In this document: positions 1-6,530 of the stretch, one piece after another | How the letters are laid out: each line of letters opens with the position of its first letter | Numbering within the stretch: position 1 is the first letter of the stretch | Assembly: GCA_902803015.1 (NCBI GenBank) | Contig: CADCOL010000013.1 | Coordinates: 1-7,156, forward strand | Reading direction: 5' to 3' | DNA from: an uncultured Lachnospiraceae bacterium | GTDB taxonomy: Bacteria; Bacillota; Clostridia; Lachnospirales; Lachnospiraceae | Length of the DNA stretch: 7,156 bases | Position numbers and translations under genes: made by a program | Notes under the pieces: generated by a model | The model's database searches: none | Told to the model about the DNA's origin: nothing | The model's input: only the letters and a program-made list of their open reading frames with translations

Positions 1-24
1 ATTTAATTATTTGAGGAATTGCTT

Positions 25-756
25 ATGAGTAAAACCGTTATGATAACCGGCGCGTCCGGCGGAATTGGTTCGGCCCTTGCAAAGAGATTTGCAAAGGAAG
101 GATGGAATTTAATCCTTTGCTACAACCGTTCCGAGAAAAAAATGACAGACTTAAAGGATGAAATCCTTGCCAAATATCACTGCACTCCCAGAGTTGAGTG
201 TCTGGATTTGACGGACGGTGCTTCCGTGGCAAAACTCTTCGACGTGTTTGAAATGGAAAAAGTCTCCGTTGATTTGTTGATCAACAATGCCGGCATCTCC
301 TATGTCGGATTGTTGCAGGATATGAGCGATGAAGAATGGCAGAATGTCATCAATACGAATTTAAGTTCCTGCTTCTATACCTGTAAGGGTGTTCTGCCCT
401 CCATGATTGAGAAACAGGCCGGATGCATCATTAATATTTCTTCTGTCTGGGGAAATGTGGGTGCTTCTACAGAAGTTGCATACTCCGCATCCAAAGGCGG
501 AATCGTTGCCTTCACCAAGGCGCTTGCCAAGGAAGTCGCTCCGAGCGGCATTGCGGTAAACGCAATTGCCTGCGGCTATATCGATACTTCGATGAATTCA
601 CATCTTTCCGAAGAAGAAAAAAGAGATCTCTTTGAAGAGATTCCCTGCGGTCGTCCCGGCACTCCGGATGAGGTTGCCGACACCGTATTTCGTTTTGCGG
701 ATGCTTCGCCCTACCTGACCGGGCAAATCATTACACTCGACGGTGGCTGGACATGA
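25..756 (+). CDS. Short-chain dehydrogenase/reductase, FabG-like (243 aa)
   Basis: NAD(P)H-dependent oxidoreductase of the classical SDR family, cytosolic. The protein shows the Rossmann cofactor motif TGASGGIG (residues 8-15), NNAG (87-90), the conserved Asn of the catalytic tetrad (N112), and the catalytic Ser140, Tyr153 and Lys157 (YSASK) with the 13-residue Ser-Tyr spacing of FabG. The C-terminus TGQIITLDGGW is also typical, and the length of 243 aa is normal. The ATG at 25 is chosen because GAGGA (13-17) lies 7 nt upstream; an in-frame TTG at 19 is too close to that site. The family includes 3-oxoacyl-ACP reductases, but the usual Pro of the post-catalytic APG motif is Cys here (ACGYIDT, C183). 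From memory, that variant occurs in clostridial YmfI-like reductases (EF-P 5-aminopentanone reductase), so this is an alternative role. The substrate cannot be fixed from sequence. No fatty-acid synthesis genes are adjacent in the window, and anything upstream is cut off. Confidence 0.93.
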   Translation: MSKTVMITGASGGIGSALAKRFAKEGWNLILCYNRSEKKMTDLKDEILAKYHCTPRVECLDLTDGASVAKLFDVFEMEKVSVDLLINNAGISYVGLLQDMSDEEWQNVINTNLSSCFYTCKGVLPSMIEKQAGCIINISSVWGNVGASTEVAYSASKGGIVAFTKALAKEVAPSGIAVNAIACGYIDTSMNSHLSEEEKRDLFEEIPCGRPGTPDEVADTVFRFADASPYLTGQIITLDGGWT

Positions 757-798
757 TTTCCCGCCTCCCACACCGGCCGCTTGATTCGCACACAAAAA

Positions 799-817
799 TC
801 CCCCGCATCGCGGGGGA
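799..817 (-). terminator. Rho-independent terminator between convergent genes
   Basis: An 8-bp perfect GC-rich stem (TCCCCCGC / GCGGGGGA) with a 3-nt loop lies in the 85-nt gap between the two stop codons. On the minus strand the stem is followed at once by TTTTTG, the classical layout, so it should end the kinase-phosphatase transcript. On the plus strand it is followed only by ACTTATTATG, so termination of the reductase mRNA there would be weaker. It could still act in both directions. Confidence 0.85.
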
Positions 818-841
818 CTTATTATGCTCGCAGATTATATT

Positions 842-1627
842 TTACTCCAGCAGCCCGTCCTCAAGGTACACGTAGAATCTTCTCTCATCCTCGAGTCTTA
901 AGCATCCAAGCTGGCTTGCCTTGTTCCTGAGCGCCATGCCGCAGTCGATGTTGTAGATACGGTATCCCAGAAAATCGTCATTCTGGTAAATCAGGCCTCT
1001 TCCGTACTTATCCACGCAGTCTAAACGCTGTGTAAAGGTATGTCCGTGAATGTAGGTATATTTCTTATTCGGGAATAATTTCTCTCCCACTACATCCTGA
1101 TAGCGAAAATCGTAAATACTGGTCCATACTACCTTGTAGGTATCGTTGTACGGCAAATCCATGAATTTGATGCCGTCGTCAAATTTCGACTTCGTGCAGT
1201 ATGCATGGGCAAGATAGTACTTCTTCTTTCCTACCACAACCTTCTTTGCAACCCAGGTATCCTTCAGATACTCTAAGATTTTCTGCTTCTTTGCCGCAGG
1301 CAGCGCCTTGAACGCATTGTAAGTCGAAAGACCTCCGTTACAGGGATCCAGCCAGATATCGATATCATCGGTATCCTTGCGGTCCTTGTTCTGGATTTCG
1401 AATTCGTTCTTTAACGCATCCAGCATCAGAAGTTCATGGTTTCCCATAAACAGTTCCGCATTCTTCATTTTCATCAGATGCTGCAGAATCTTGATTCCGT
1501 CCGGGCCTCTGTCAATGACATCGCCCAAAACATATAAGGTATCATCCTTACTGAAGCGAATGAGATCCAGCATCTTTATGAAGGATTTATATTGTCCGTG
1601 TATATCACTGATTACATACGTACTCAT
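842..1627 (-). CDS. PPP-family metallophosphoesterase / Ser-Thr protein phosphatase-like (261 aa)
   Basis: Calcineurin-like metallophosphoesterase with the phosphoprotein phosphatase (PPP) signature in order: DIHG (residues 8-11), GDVIDRG (35-41), GNHE (62-65), a later metal-ligand His in LAHA (H141) and HGHT (194-197). These supply the ligands of a dinuclear metal centre. The family covers bacterial PrpA/PrpB-type protein phosphatases and ApaH-type diadenosine tetraphosphatases. No signal peptide or membrane helix is seen, so it should be cytosolic. The ATG at 1627 is preceded by GAGG (1638-1635) with a 7-nt gap. The gene begins 12 nt after the stop of the kinase gene and must be co-transcribed with it, which favours a role in reversing phosphorylation by that kinase. 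A nucleotide or other phosphoester substrate remains possible. Confidence is high for the fold and moderate for protein phosphatase activity. Confidence 0.9.
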   Translation of the reverse strand: MSTYVISDIHGQYKSFIKMLDLIRFSKDDTLYVLGDVIDRGPDGIKILQHLMKMKNAELFMGNHELLMLDALKNEFEIQNKDRKDTDDIDIWLDPCNGGLSTYNAFKALPAAKKQKILEYLKDTWVAKKVVVGKKKYYLAHAYCTKSKFDDGIKFMDLPYNDTYKVVWTSIYDFRYQDVVGEKLFPNKKYTYIHGHTFTQRLDCVDKYGRGLIYQNDDFLGYRIYNIDCGMALRNKASQLGCLRLEDERRFYVYLEDGLLE

Positions 1628-1639
1628 GTACCATCCTCA

Positions 1640-3523
1640 TTATTCGATTTCCATGATCTCGTTCACATCTACCTGAATAATCGGGCGGATACCCATGGGC
1701 TGATCCACACGCCAATTCTTCAGGCTGCTGTTCTGGATGCACTGACCGTCGCAGCTCTCTCCATAGGAGAAAGTGCCGCGTCCCGCATTAATGGAACCTC
1801 TGGTACGCAGACCGTATCCCAACGGAAGCGATTCGTCCACTTTCTGAGCAGCCGCATACTGGCTGATCATATTCGGGCCGGATTTGTCATTTACTTTCAA
1901 ACCGTTACCGCCGCGGACGGTTTTGTTGCCGAATCCGCTGTTCACTTCGTCGACGGAAGGAAGGAATACACGGTCATAGGTTACCTCGTCCGTGAAGGAA
2001 CTGATCGGAGTAATGACTTCGCGAATCATAATTCTCTTCTGCTCCGCTTCGGTAAATGCGGTATGTAAGAAATCTCTGTTCAGCCATTCACGAATACGGC
2101 TGGTCTCCCAACTGATACCGGTTCTGGTCTTTAAGACTTCTCTTTCGGACATGTCGATAAAATCTCTCTCATCATACATCTGATAATCGAGAATGTATTC
2201 GGACTGGATAATCATTTTATTTCCGTTGTGCTGTAAAATCACCCAGGGAATCTCGGAAAATTCAAAGACTCTGTACTTACGGCTGTCTTCTTTCAGTTTC
2301 GCAAGGTTCTTGTTCTTGTATTCCTTACTCATAAGGCCGTCCAGTGCGCGGAATCTCTTATACTTGGTATCTCCGACCTGTGCACAGTCCTGCATGTCAT
2401 AATTTGCATAAATAATGTCTGTGGTAAGCGATGCGCCGACCACTTCGTTCATCGGATAATGACCGAACCAGATTCTCTGGTTCTTTCTGTCATACAGCAT
2501 GGACTCGTCGAAAGTAGGGAAAATTACCTGCTCGATTTCTCCGGTGTTCTGGTTGGTTACCTTCACGCCGTACAAAGATCTTGCAAGCTGTCCCATATCC
2601 TGCTGACGATCCTTCGGATCCATGGAAAGACCTTTGGTGATTGCATCCACAATACGCTGATCCATCGGGATACCGAAATCTTCAATCGGAATCAGAGGTT
2701 CACCCTGACTTCTCTGATAAGCATCGGTCGGGATATCGCCGGTAATCATACAATACAGCGTTGCGCAGATTCCGTAAACGTCGGTCCACGGTCCCTGGCC
2801 TTCGCCGAGCATCTGCTCAAGCGGCGCATAACCGAATTTACCGAAGTAAATCTGACCGGTCTTGTTATTCAGTTTCTTGGTCGCACCGAAGTCGATTACC
2901 TTAATGGAACCGTCAACGTCGAGCATAATGTTTTCCGGTGAAATATCGCGGTGAATCAGACCGCTCTTATGAATTTCCTCCATGGAGTGGATAACCGGCT
3001 CCATTAAGGACAATGCCTTTTCCACAGGCAGTCTTCCGCCGTTGTTGTCGATGAATCGGCGAAGCGTACCGCCCTCTAAGAATTCCATGATCATATATCC
3101 GCAGTTATTGGCATAGAAAAGTTCCTTGATGGAAACAATACCGGGATATTTGGAGAACTGCGCCAGCACACGCGCCTCACGCAGATAAGATTTCAGTTCT
3201 TCTTCGTATTCTTCTTCCGAAGATTCCTCCGTAACGCGTAACGATCCGTCTTCCGCACGCTCTACCATGTCGGACGGGAAGAATTCCTTTACCGCCACAC
3301 GGTATTCGAGGAGCATATCAAAACCGATATAGGTAATACCGAAGTTACCCATACCGAGAATATTGCCGATTAAAAACTTTCCATTCAGGATAGTACCCGG
3401 CTCTAAAGCTTCCCCATAGCTCTTAACCCCGCGTTTCGGTTTGCCGCATACCGGACAGAACTCGTCCTCTTTCGTCATGTGCATACAGTTCAGACACATT
3501 TTTTTGAGTTCAGAAATTTCCAT
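1640..3523 (-). CDS. Soluble zinc-ribbon Ser/Thr protein kinase with C-terminal DUF6273-like domain (627 aa)
   Basis: Three regions are visible. (1) An N-terminal zinc ribbon has Cys10, Cys13, Cys23 and Cys26 (CLNC...CPVC). (2) A eukaryotic-type kinase domain spans about residues 48-315. It has a Gly-rich loop GMGNFG (57-62), ATP-anchoring VAVKE (Lys79), a probable helix-C Glu116, catalytic loop HRDISPEN (191-198; Asp193, Asn198), DFG (211-213), APLEQ (233-237) in place of APE, WTDVYG (246-251) and Arg306. (3) A C-terminal region (about 348-622) has DUF6273-type landmarks: RIWFGHYPM (350-358), IPWVIL (425-430), SEYILD (441-446), WETSRIREWLN (472-482) and GIRPIIQV (611-618). No transmembrane helix is seen, so it is probably cytosolic. 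The start is the ATG at 3523, with GGAGAAGG (3533-3526) just upstream; an in-frame TTG at 3535 overlaps this site and is rejected. The canonical catalytic-loop Lys (HRDxK) is Ser195. It is the first gene of a unit with the PPP phosphatase. The phosphorylation target and the role of the C-terminal domain are unknown. Confidence 0.92.
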   Translation of the reverse strand: MEISELKKMCLNCMHMTKEDEFCPVCGKPKRGVKSYGEALEPGTILNGKFLIGNILGMGNFGITYIGFDMLLEYRVAVKEFFPSDMVERAEDGSLRVTEESSEEEYEEELKSYLREARVLAQFSKYPGIVSIKELFYANNCGYMIMEFLEGGTLRRFIDNNGGRLPVEKALSLMEPVIHSMEEIHKSGLIHRDISPENIMLDVDGSIKVIDFGATKKLNNKTGQIYFGKFGYAPLEQMLGEGQGPWTDVYGICATLYCMITGDIPTDAYQRSQGEPLIPIEDFGIPMDQRIVDAITKGLSMDPKDRQQDMGQLARSLYGVKVTNQNTGEIEQVIFPTFDESMLYDRKNQRIWFGHYPMNEVVGASLTTDIIYANYDMQDCAQVGDTKYKRFRALDGLMSKEYKNKNLAKLKEDSRKYRVFEFSEIPWVILQHNGNKMIIQSEYILDYQMYDERDFIDMSEREVLKTRTGISWETSRIREWLNRDFLHTAFTEAEQKRIMIREVITPISSFTDEVTYDRVFLPSVDEVNSGFGNKTVRGGNGLKVNDKSGPNMISQYAAAQKVDESLPLGYGLRTRGSINAGRGTFSYGESCDGQCIQNSSLKNWRVDQPMGIRPIIQVDVNEIMEIE

Positions 3524-3525
3524 AA

Positions 3526-3533
3526 CCTTCTCC
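3526..3533 (-). promoter_or_regulatory. Ribosome binding site deciding the kinase start
   Basis: GGAGAAGG on the minus strand places GGAG 6 nt before the ATG at 3523. The competing in-frame TTG at 3535 shares its last base with this site, so it cannot use it. Confidence 0.8.
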
Positions 3534-3581
3534 AATCATGAATCTGTCTTTATTCTCAATTTTGCTAACAAAAGCACTGAT

Positions 3582-3610
3582 ATTATACCAAAATTTGTTC
3601 AAATTATCCA
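3582..3610 (-). promoter_or_regulatory. Predicted sigma-A promoter with extended -10 for the kinase-phosphatase unit
   Basis: On the minus strand a perfect TATAAT (3587-3582) is preceded by TGG, giving the extended -10 TGnTATAAT. A -35-like hexamer TGGATA (3610-3605; 4 of 6 matches to TTGACA) lies 17 nt upstream. Transcription would start near 3575, about 50 nt before the kinase ATG. The surrounding stretch is AT-rich. No clear operator or riboswitch fold was seen in the short leader. Confidence 0.75.
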
Positions 3611-3626
3611 TAAGATTTTTGAAATT

Positions 3627-4721
3627 TTAGAACAGAATTCCTTTGAAACATAAATTCGGCTCCATCTCGTCAAAATTCCAGGAATGAAAGGCGTCTCCGG
3701 CGCAGAAACGATAGTATTCGCAATCCGCGCATTTGCCGGTTTTCCGCCAGTCCGTACGGTAGATTTCAAATTTTTCGTCCCAAATCTTTCTAAAATTGTC
3801 TTTGCGGATATTTCCCTGGACGAGTTCGGGGCGCCTTTCAATGTCCAGGCAGGCCGTAATATCGCCGTTATACATTACAGACGCAACGTATACACCGGCA
3901 TTGCATAAGAAGTACCATTTGCGCACCTCACGCTCGATTTCCTCCCCCAGGAAATGACTGCATCCGTAGCTTACTTCCATTTTCCCCTTGAACCGGTATT
4001 CACGGATAAAATCAAATAGCCGCTTATATTCCGCTTTCGACAGGATTAATTCCGGTTGTTCCTTCGCACGCCCGATTGGTTCGATGTTGATGACTCTCCA
4101 GGAACGAACTCCGATTTTTGAAAACTCCTTATACATCGCTTCCAGATCACCGATGTTTTTATGCGAGATTACCGTCGTAATCTGCACATGGGCAAACCCG
4201 CCGTTTTCCACCAGCGCGCGGATTCCTTTGACGGTCCGCTCGTAACTTCCCGGTGACTGACGAAACCACTCATGATATTCCTTTAATCCGTCGAGACTTA
4301 CGGATACGGTTCGCATGCCTGCTTTTCGGAGTTTTTCCGCGACTTCGTCGTTAATCAGGGTACCGTTCGAGGTCATGCCCCAGGAGAATCCGAGCTTGTG
4401 CGCATAATTCATGATTTCAAAGAAATCCTTGCGAAGAAGCGGTTCCCCGCCGGTAATGCAAAGGCGGAGTTTGGAAATGTCAAAATCCCTCTTTACCTGA
4501 TCTAAGAAATCCATGATTTCCTGCGTGGACAGAGGATTCTCTTCCTCATAGTCCCCGCAATTGCTGCCGCAGTGTCTGCAATGCTCGTTGCATTTGGCGG
4601 TCATTTCGATAAAGAGGGAATGAAGTTCGGGGTGCTTGCGCAGAGTATTGATACGATACTCCGCAAGCTGCTCCATATGTTCGTTTTTCGTTTTAATTGT
4701 CAATCCGGAATTATTATGCAT
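3627..4721 (-). CDS. Radical SAM/SPASM domain enzyme (364 aa)
   Basis: Radical S-adenosylmethionine enzyme. The 4Fe-4S motif CxxxCxxC is Cys44, Cys48, Cys51 (CNEHCRHC), followed by GGEP (91-94) for SAM binding and the usual TIM-barrel segments (TSNGTLI 117-123, SVSLDG 140-145). The C-terminal SPASM-type region holds Cys273, Cys291 (after NGD), the pair Cys331/Cys334, Cys340 and Cys358, enough for auxiliary iron-sulfur clusters. Cys55 and Cys254 are additional. Length and order are normal for SPASM proteins, whose members modify peptides (RiPP maturases) or proteins (sulfatase-type maturases). No GNAT, B12 or RRE-like extension is evident, though the first 30 residues are uncharacterised. The ATG at 4721 follows AGGGGAG (4732-4726). 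The gene starts 35 nt after the DJ-1 family gene with no terminator between, so it is probably the last gene of the adaptor/MacB-like/DJ-1 unit. No obvious precursor peptide is encoded beside it, so the substrate is unknown. Confidence 0.93.
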   Translation of the reverse strand: MHNNSGLTIKTKNEHMEQLAEYRINTLRKHPELHSLFIEMTAKCNEHCRHCGSNCGDYEEENPLSTQEIMDFLDQVKRDFDISKLRLCITGGEPLLRKDFFEIMNYAHKLGFSWGMTSNGTLINDEVAEKLRKAGMRTVSVSLDGLKEYHEWFRQSPGSYERTVKGIRALVENGGFAHVQITTVISHKNIGDLEAMYKEFSKIGVRSWRVINIEPIGRAKEQPELILSKAEYKRLFDFIREYRFKGKMEVSYGCSHFLGEEIEREVRKWYFLCNAGVYVASVMYNGDITACLDIERRPELVQGNIRKDNFRKIWDEKFEIYRTDWRKTGKCADCEYYRFCAGDAFHSWNFDEMEPNLCFKGILF

Positions 4722-4756
4722 TGAACTCCCCTAAAATGCTTTCATACCGCTCGTTA

Positions 4757-5335
4757 TTACCCGATATCGTTATACTCAATCGGCATCCATACGATTTTTT
4801 CTGCCATTTCCGCTGCGGCTTCCGCACCTTCCAGGGCGCCTAAAACGGTCAGGCCGAAGGGGATTGCACATCCCATGGAACGACCGGTAATAATGTTGCC
4901 GTCCAGAACAGCAGGACGGTTCATAATTACATCCGCACCGATTAATTCTTTTTCAAATCCGGGATGGCAACACGCTCTGCGTCCTTTTAACATGCCGAGT
5001 GCACCGAGAATCTTCGGAGCCGCGCAAATGGCCGCAACCGTTTTTCCCGCTGCCGCATGCGCCAGCACAAGCTCTTCCAGCGGTTTAAACGCCTGAAGGT
5101 TGTTGGTTCCGGGCATTCCGCCGGGTAATACCAGAATTCTGGTTTCGGAAAAATCCATCTCGTCAAATGTTGCATCCGCAACTACTTTCACGCCGCGGGA
5201 ACTCTCCACTTCTTTGGTGTCCTTGATGGAAACCAATGCGACATCTGCCTTCGCACGTCTTAAAATATCCGATACGGTAAGGGCTTCGACTTCTTCGAAA
5301 CCATCTGCCAGAAATATCGTAACATCAGCCTTCAT
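4757..5335 (-). CDS. DJ-1/PfpI family protein (192 aa)
   Basis: Member of the DJ-1/ThiJ/PfpI superfamily, closest in appearance to the DJ-1/YajL branch. The conserved acidic residue is in DGFEEVEA (Glu17, matching DJ-1 Glu18). The nucleophile-elbow cysteine is Cys104 in AICAAP, a conserved His follows at 124, and PGGMPG lies at 71-76. Length (192 aa) is typical, and the protein is cytosolic with no signal peptide. Branch members have been reported as glyoxalase III/deglycase-like or redox-stress proteins; the exact activity is debated, so only the family is assigned. The ATG at 5335 has a strong AAGGAGG (5351-5345) 9 nt upstream, inside the end of the preceding gene. The two genes overlap by 11 nt in different frames, which indicates translational coupling. 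Confidence 0.94.
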   Translation of the reverse strand: MKADVTIFLADGFEEVEALTVSDILRRAKADVALVSIKDTKEVESSRGVKVVADATFDEMDFSETRILVLPGGMPGTNNLQAFKPLEELVLAHAAAGKTVAAICAAPKILGALGMLKGRRACCHPGFEKELIGADVIMNRPAVLDGNIITGRSMGCAIPFGLTVLGALEGAEAAAEMAEKIVWMPIEYNDIG

Positions 5336-6524
5336 AGTTCACATCCTCCTTGTACACGTATTCTATCGTTTCGTTATCTGTTTCCGTCTGTGCCGTACTG
5401 TCTTCCGGCTCCAGGTCATCAATCGGCTCGATATCTTCGCCCATAAACGTGATGTTCTTTGTCCGCTTCGCACGGCGCTTGCGGTCCAGATCATCGACAA
5501 ATTTGTCGAATTTCTCCTTCGTCGGCTTGTGCGTCGTTAGGAACCACATCAGGTTAATAAACACAATCAGAAAAAGTCCGCCTGCAAGAATCCACTGCCA
5601 GAGCGCCACATACATCATGCGTCCTTCACGGTAACGCGCCACATTCTCCCAGTACGGATACGGAATGTCGTCCACTCGCATTTCGCGGCTCTTTCGCTGT
5701 CCCAAAAGCTCATAATAACGCTTATAGGAAAACCTTGAAGAATTCTCCACATAAATCAGATCATCCGACGGAAAGATTTGAATATCTTTCAGGATATTGG
5801 ACGCAAAATTCGGAATCGGGTTCGGGGAAAGCAGTTCATATACCGAAATGCCTGCCTCCATTCCCACATCCTGCAAAACCTGATACGGTATGAATACTCG
5901 CGGTTCATCGCCGCCTGCTGCCAGATTGTCGATTTCACTCTGTGCCCTTTTATATACGCCGGTTACGATTAAATCCATGCTTCCGAAGGCAATTTTCTGT
6001 CCGGCCACATCGGAGCTTCCGAACAAATCCCACGCGGTTTCCTCGTCCAAAAGAATGTAATCGTGCAGTCTGTCGCTTTCGGAGAAGTAATTCCCCGTAA
6101 TCAGCCGTACCGGGTGGAATAAGAAAAAATCTCCGCCGACGGCAACCGCATCATACGTTCCCGCCCCATGGTCCGTGGACAGATTCACCGGCACGAATGC
6201 CGCATATGCATCCACAAGATTCGCAGGTCCTTCTTCCGGTTCAAACGATGCAACCGTGTTCTTCTCCAGATACTTGCTTTCCAACTCGTGGCGCAGCGCA
6301 CGAATTTCTTCGCTTCCCACCTTCTGTGTCGGAGAAAGAAAGACACTGTTCTGTGCAAAATCATTCTTATCGGACCATCGTTTTGCCAGGAGCTGATCCT
6401 GAAGTCCGGTCTTTGCAGAATTCAAAACCAGTCCCAGAATACCAATTACAATTAAAGCAATCAGTCCCGTTCCCGCCATGATACACCTTGGAATATTCAG
6501 TTTTCGCCCATTTCCAAGTTTCAT
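5325..6524 (-). CDS. Two-helix membrane protein with MacB-type extracytoplasmic domain (399 aa)
   Basis: One hydrophobic helix lies near the N-terminus (about 16-34). It is followed by about 270 extracytoplasmic residues, a second helix (about 306-329) and a charged cytoplasmic tail of about 70 residues that turns acidic towards its end. The outer domain resembles the MacB periplasmic core: VGGDFFLFHPVRLITGNYF (129-147), an ETAWDLFG segment (162-169), VAGQKIAFG (173-181), LIVTGVYK (185-192) and VFIPYQVL (210-217). MacB/FtsX-like permeases usually have four helices, with three after this domain; only one is present here, and the reading frame ends normally. It may be a divergent or reduced subunit of an ABC efflux complex. 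It starts 6 nt after the adaptor gene, which supports a shared envelope complex. The ATG at 6524 has no close ribosome binding site; Met16 (6479), preceded by AAGGTG, is an alternative start but would shift the N-terminal helix to the very end. No ATPase is encoded in the window. Confidence 0.83.
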   Translation of the reverse strand: MKLGNGRKLNIPRCIMAGTGLIALIVIGILGLVLNSAKTGLQDQLLAKRWSDKNDFAQNSVFLSPTQKVGSEEIRALRHELESKYLEKNTVASFEPEEGPANLVDAYAAFVPVNLSTDHGAGTYDAVAVGGDFFLFHPVRLITGNYFSESDRLHDYILLDEETAWDLFGSSDVAGQKIAFGSMDLIVTGVYKRAQSEIDNLAAGGDEPRVFIPYQVLQDVGMEAGISVYELLSPNPIPNFASNILKDIQIFPSDDLIYVENSSRFSYKRYYELLGQRKSREMRVDDIPYPYWENVARYREGRMMYVALWQWILAGGLFLIVFINLMWFLTTHKPTKEKFDKFVDDLDRKRRAKRTKNITFMGEDIEPIDDLEPEDSTAQTETDNETIEYVYKEDVNYEG

Positions 6525-6530
6525 TCGGTA

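Noticed and set aside
1640..1900. Diversity-generating retroelement variable region at the kinase C-terminus, suggested by the GIRP ending
   Set aside because: No template repeat copy, no reverse transcriptase and no enrichment of AAY codons are seen in the window.
1592..2068. Plus-strand 158-codon ORF opposite the kinase C-terminal region
   Set aside because: It lies antisense to a well-supported gene, has no ribosome binding site and shows no recognisable protein motif; it is a shadow of codon usage.
2459..2941. Plus-strand 160-codon ORF opposite the kinase domain
   Set aside because: It is fully antisense to conserved kinase motifs and has no family features of its own.
3380..3523. Kinase start at the upstream in-frame TTG (3535)
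   Set aside because: The TTG overlaps the only good ribosome binding site, which is correctly spaced for the ATG at 3523.
3510..3611. Minus-strand 33-codon ORF between the radical SAM and kinase genes, a possible RiPP precursor (starts MDNLNKFWYN)
   Set aside because: It has no ribosome binding site, spans the predicted -10 element so the kinase promoter would not transcribe it whole, overlaps the kinase start, and has no leader/core pattern or cysteines.
3590..3630. AT-only inverted repeat (AAAATTT / AAATTTT) after the radical SAM stop, as a terminator
   Set aside because: The stem is about 7 A-T pairs with a long loop and no GC pairs, so it is too weak to call.
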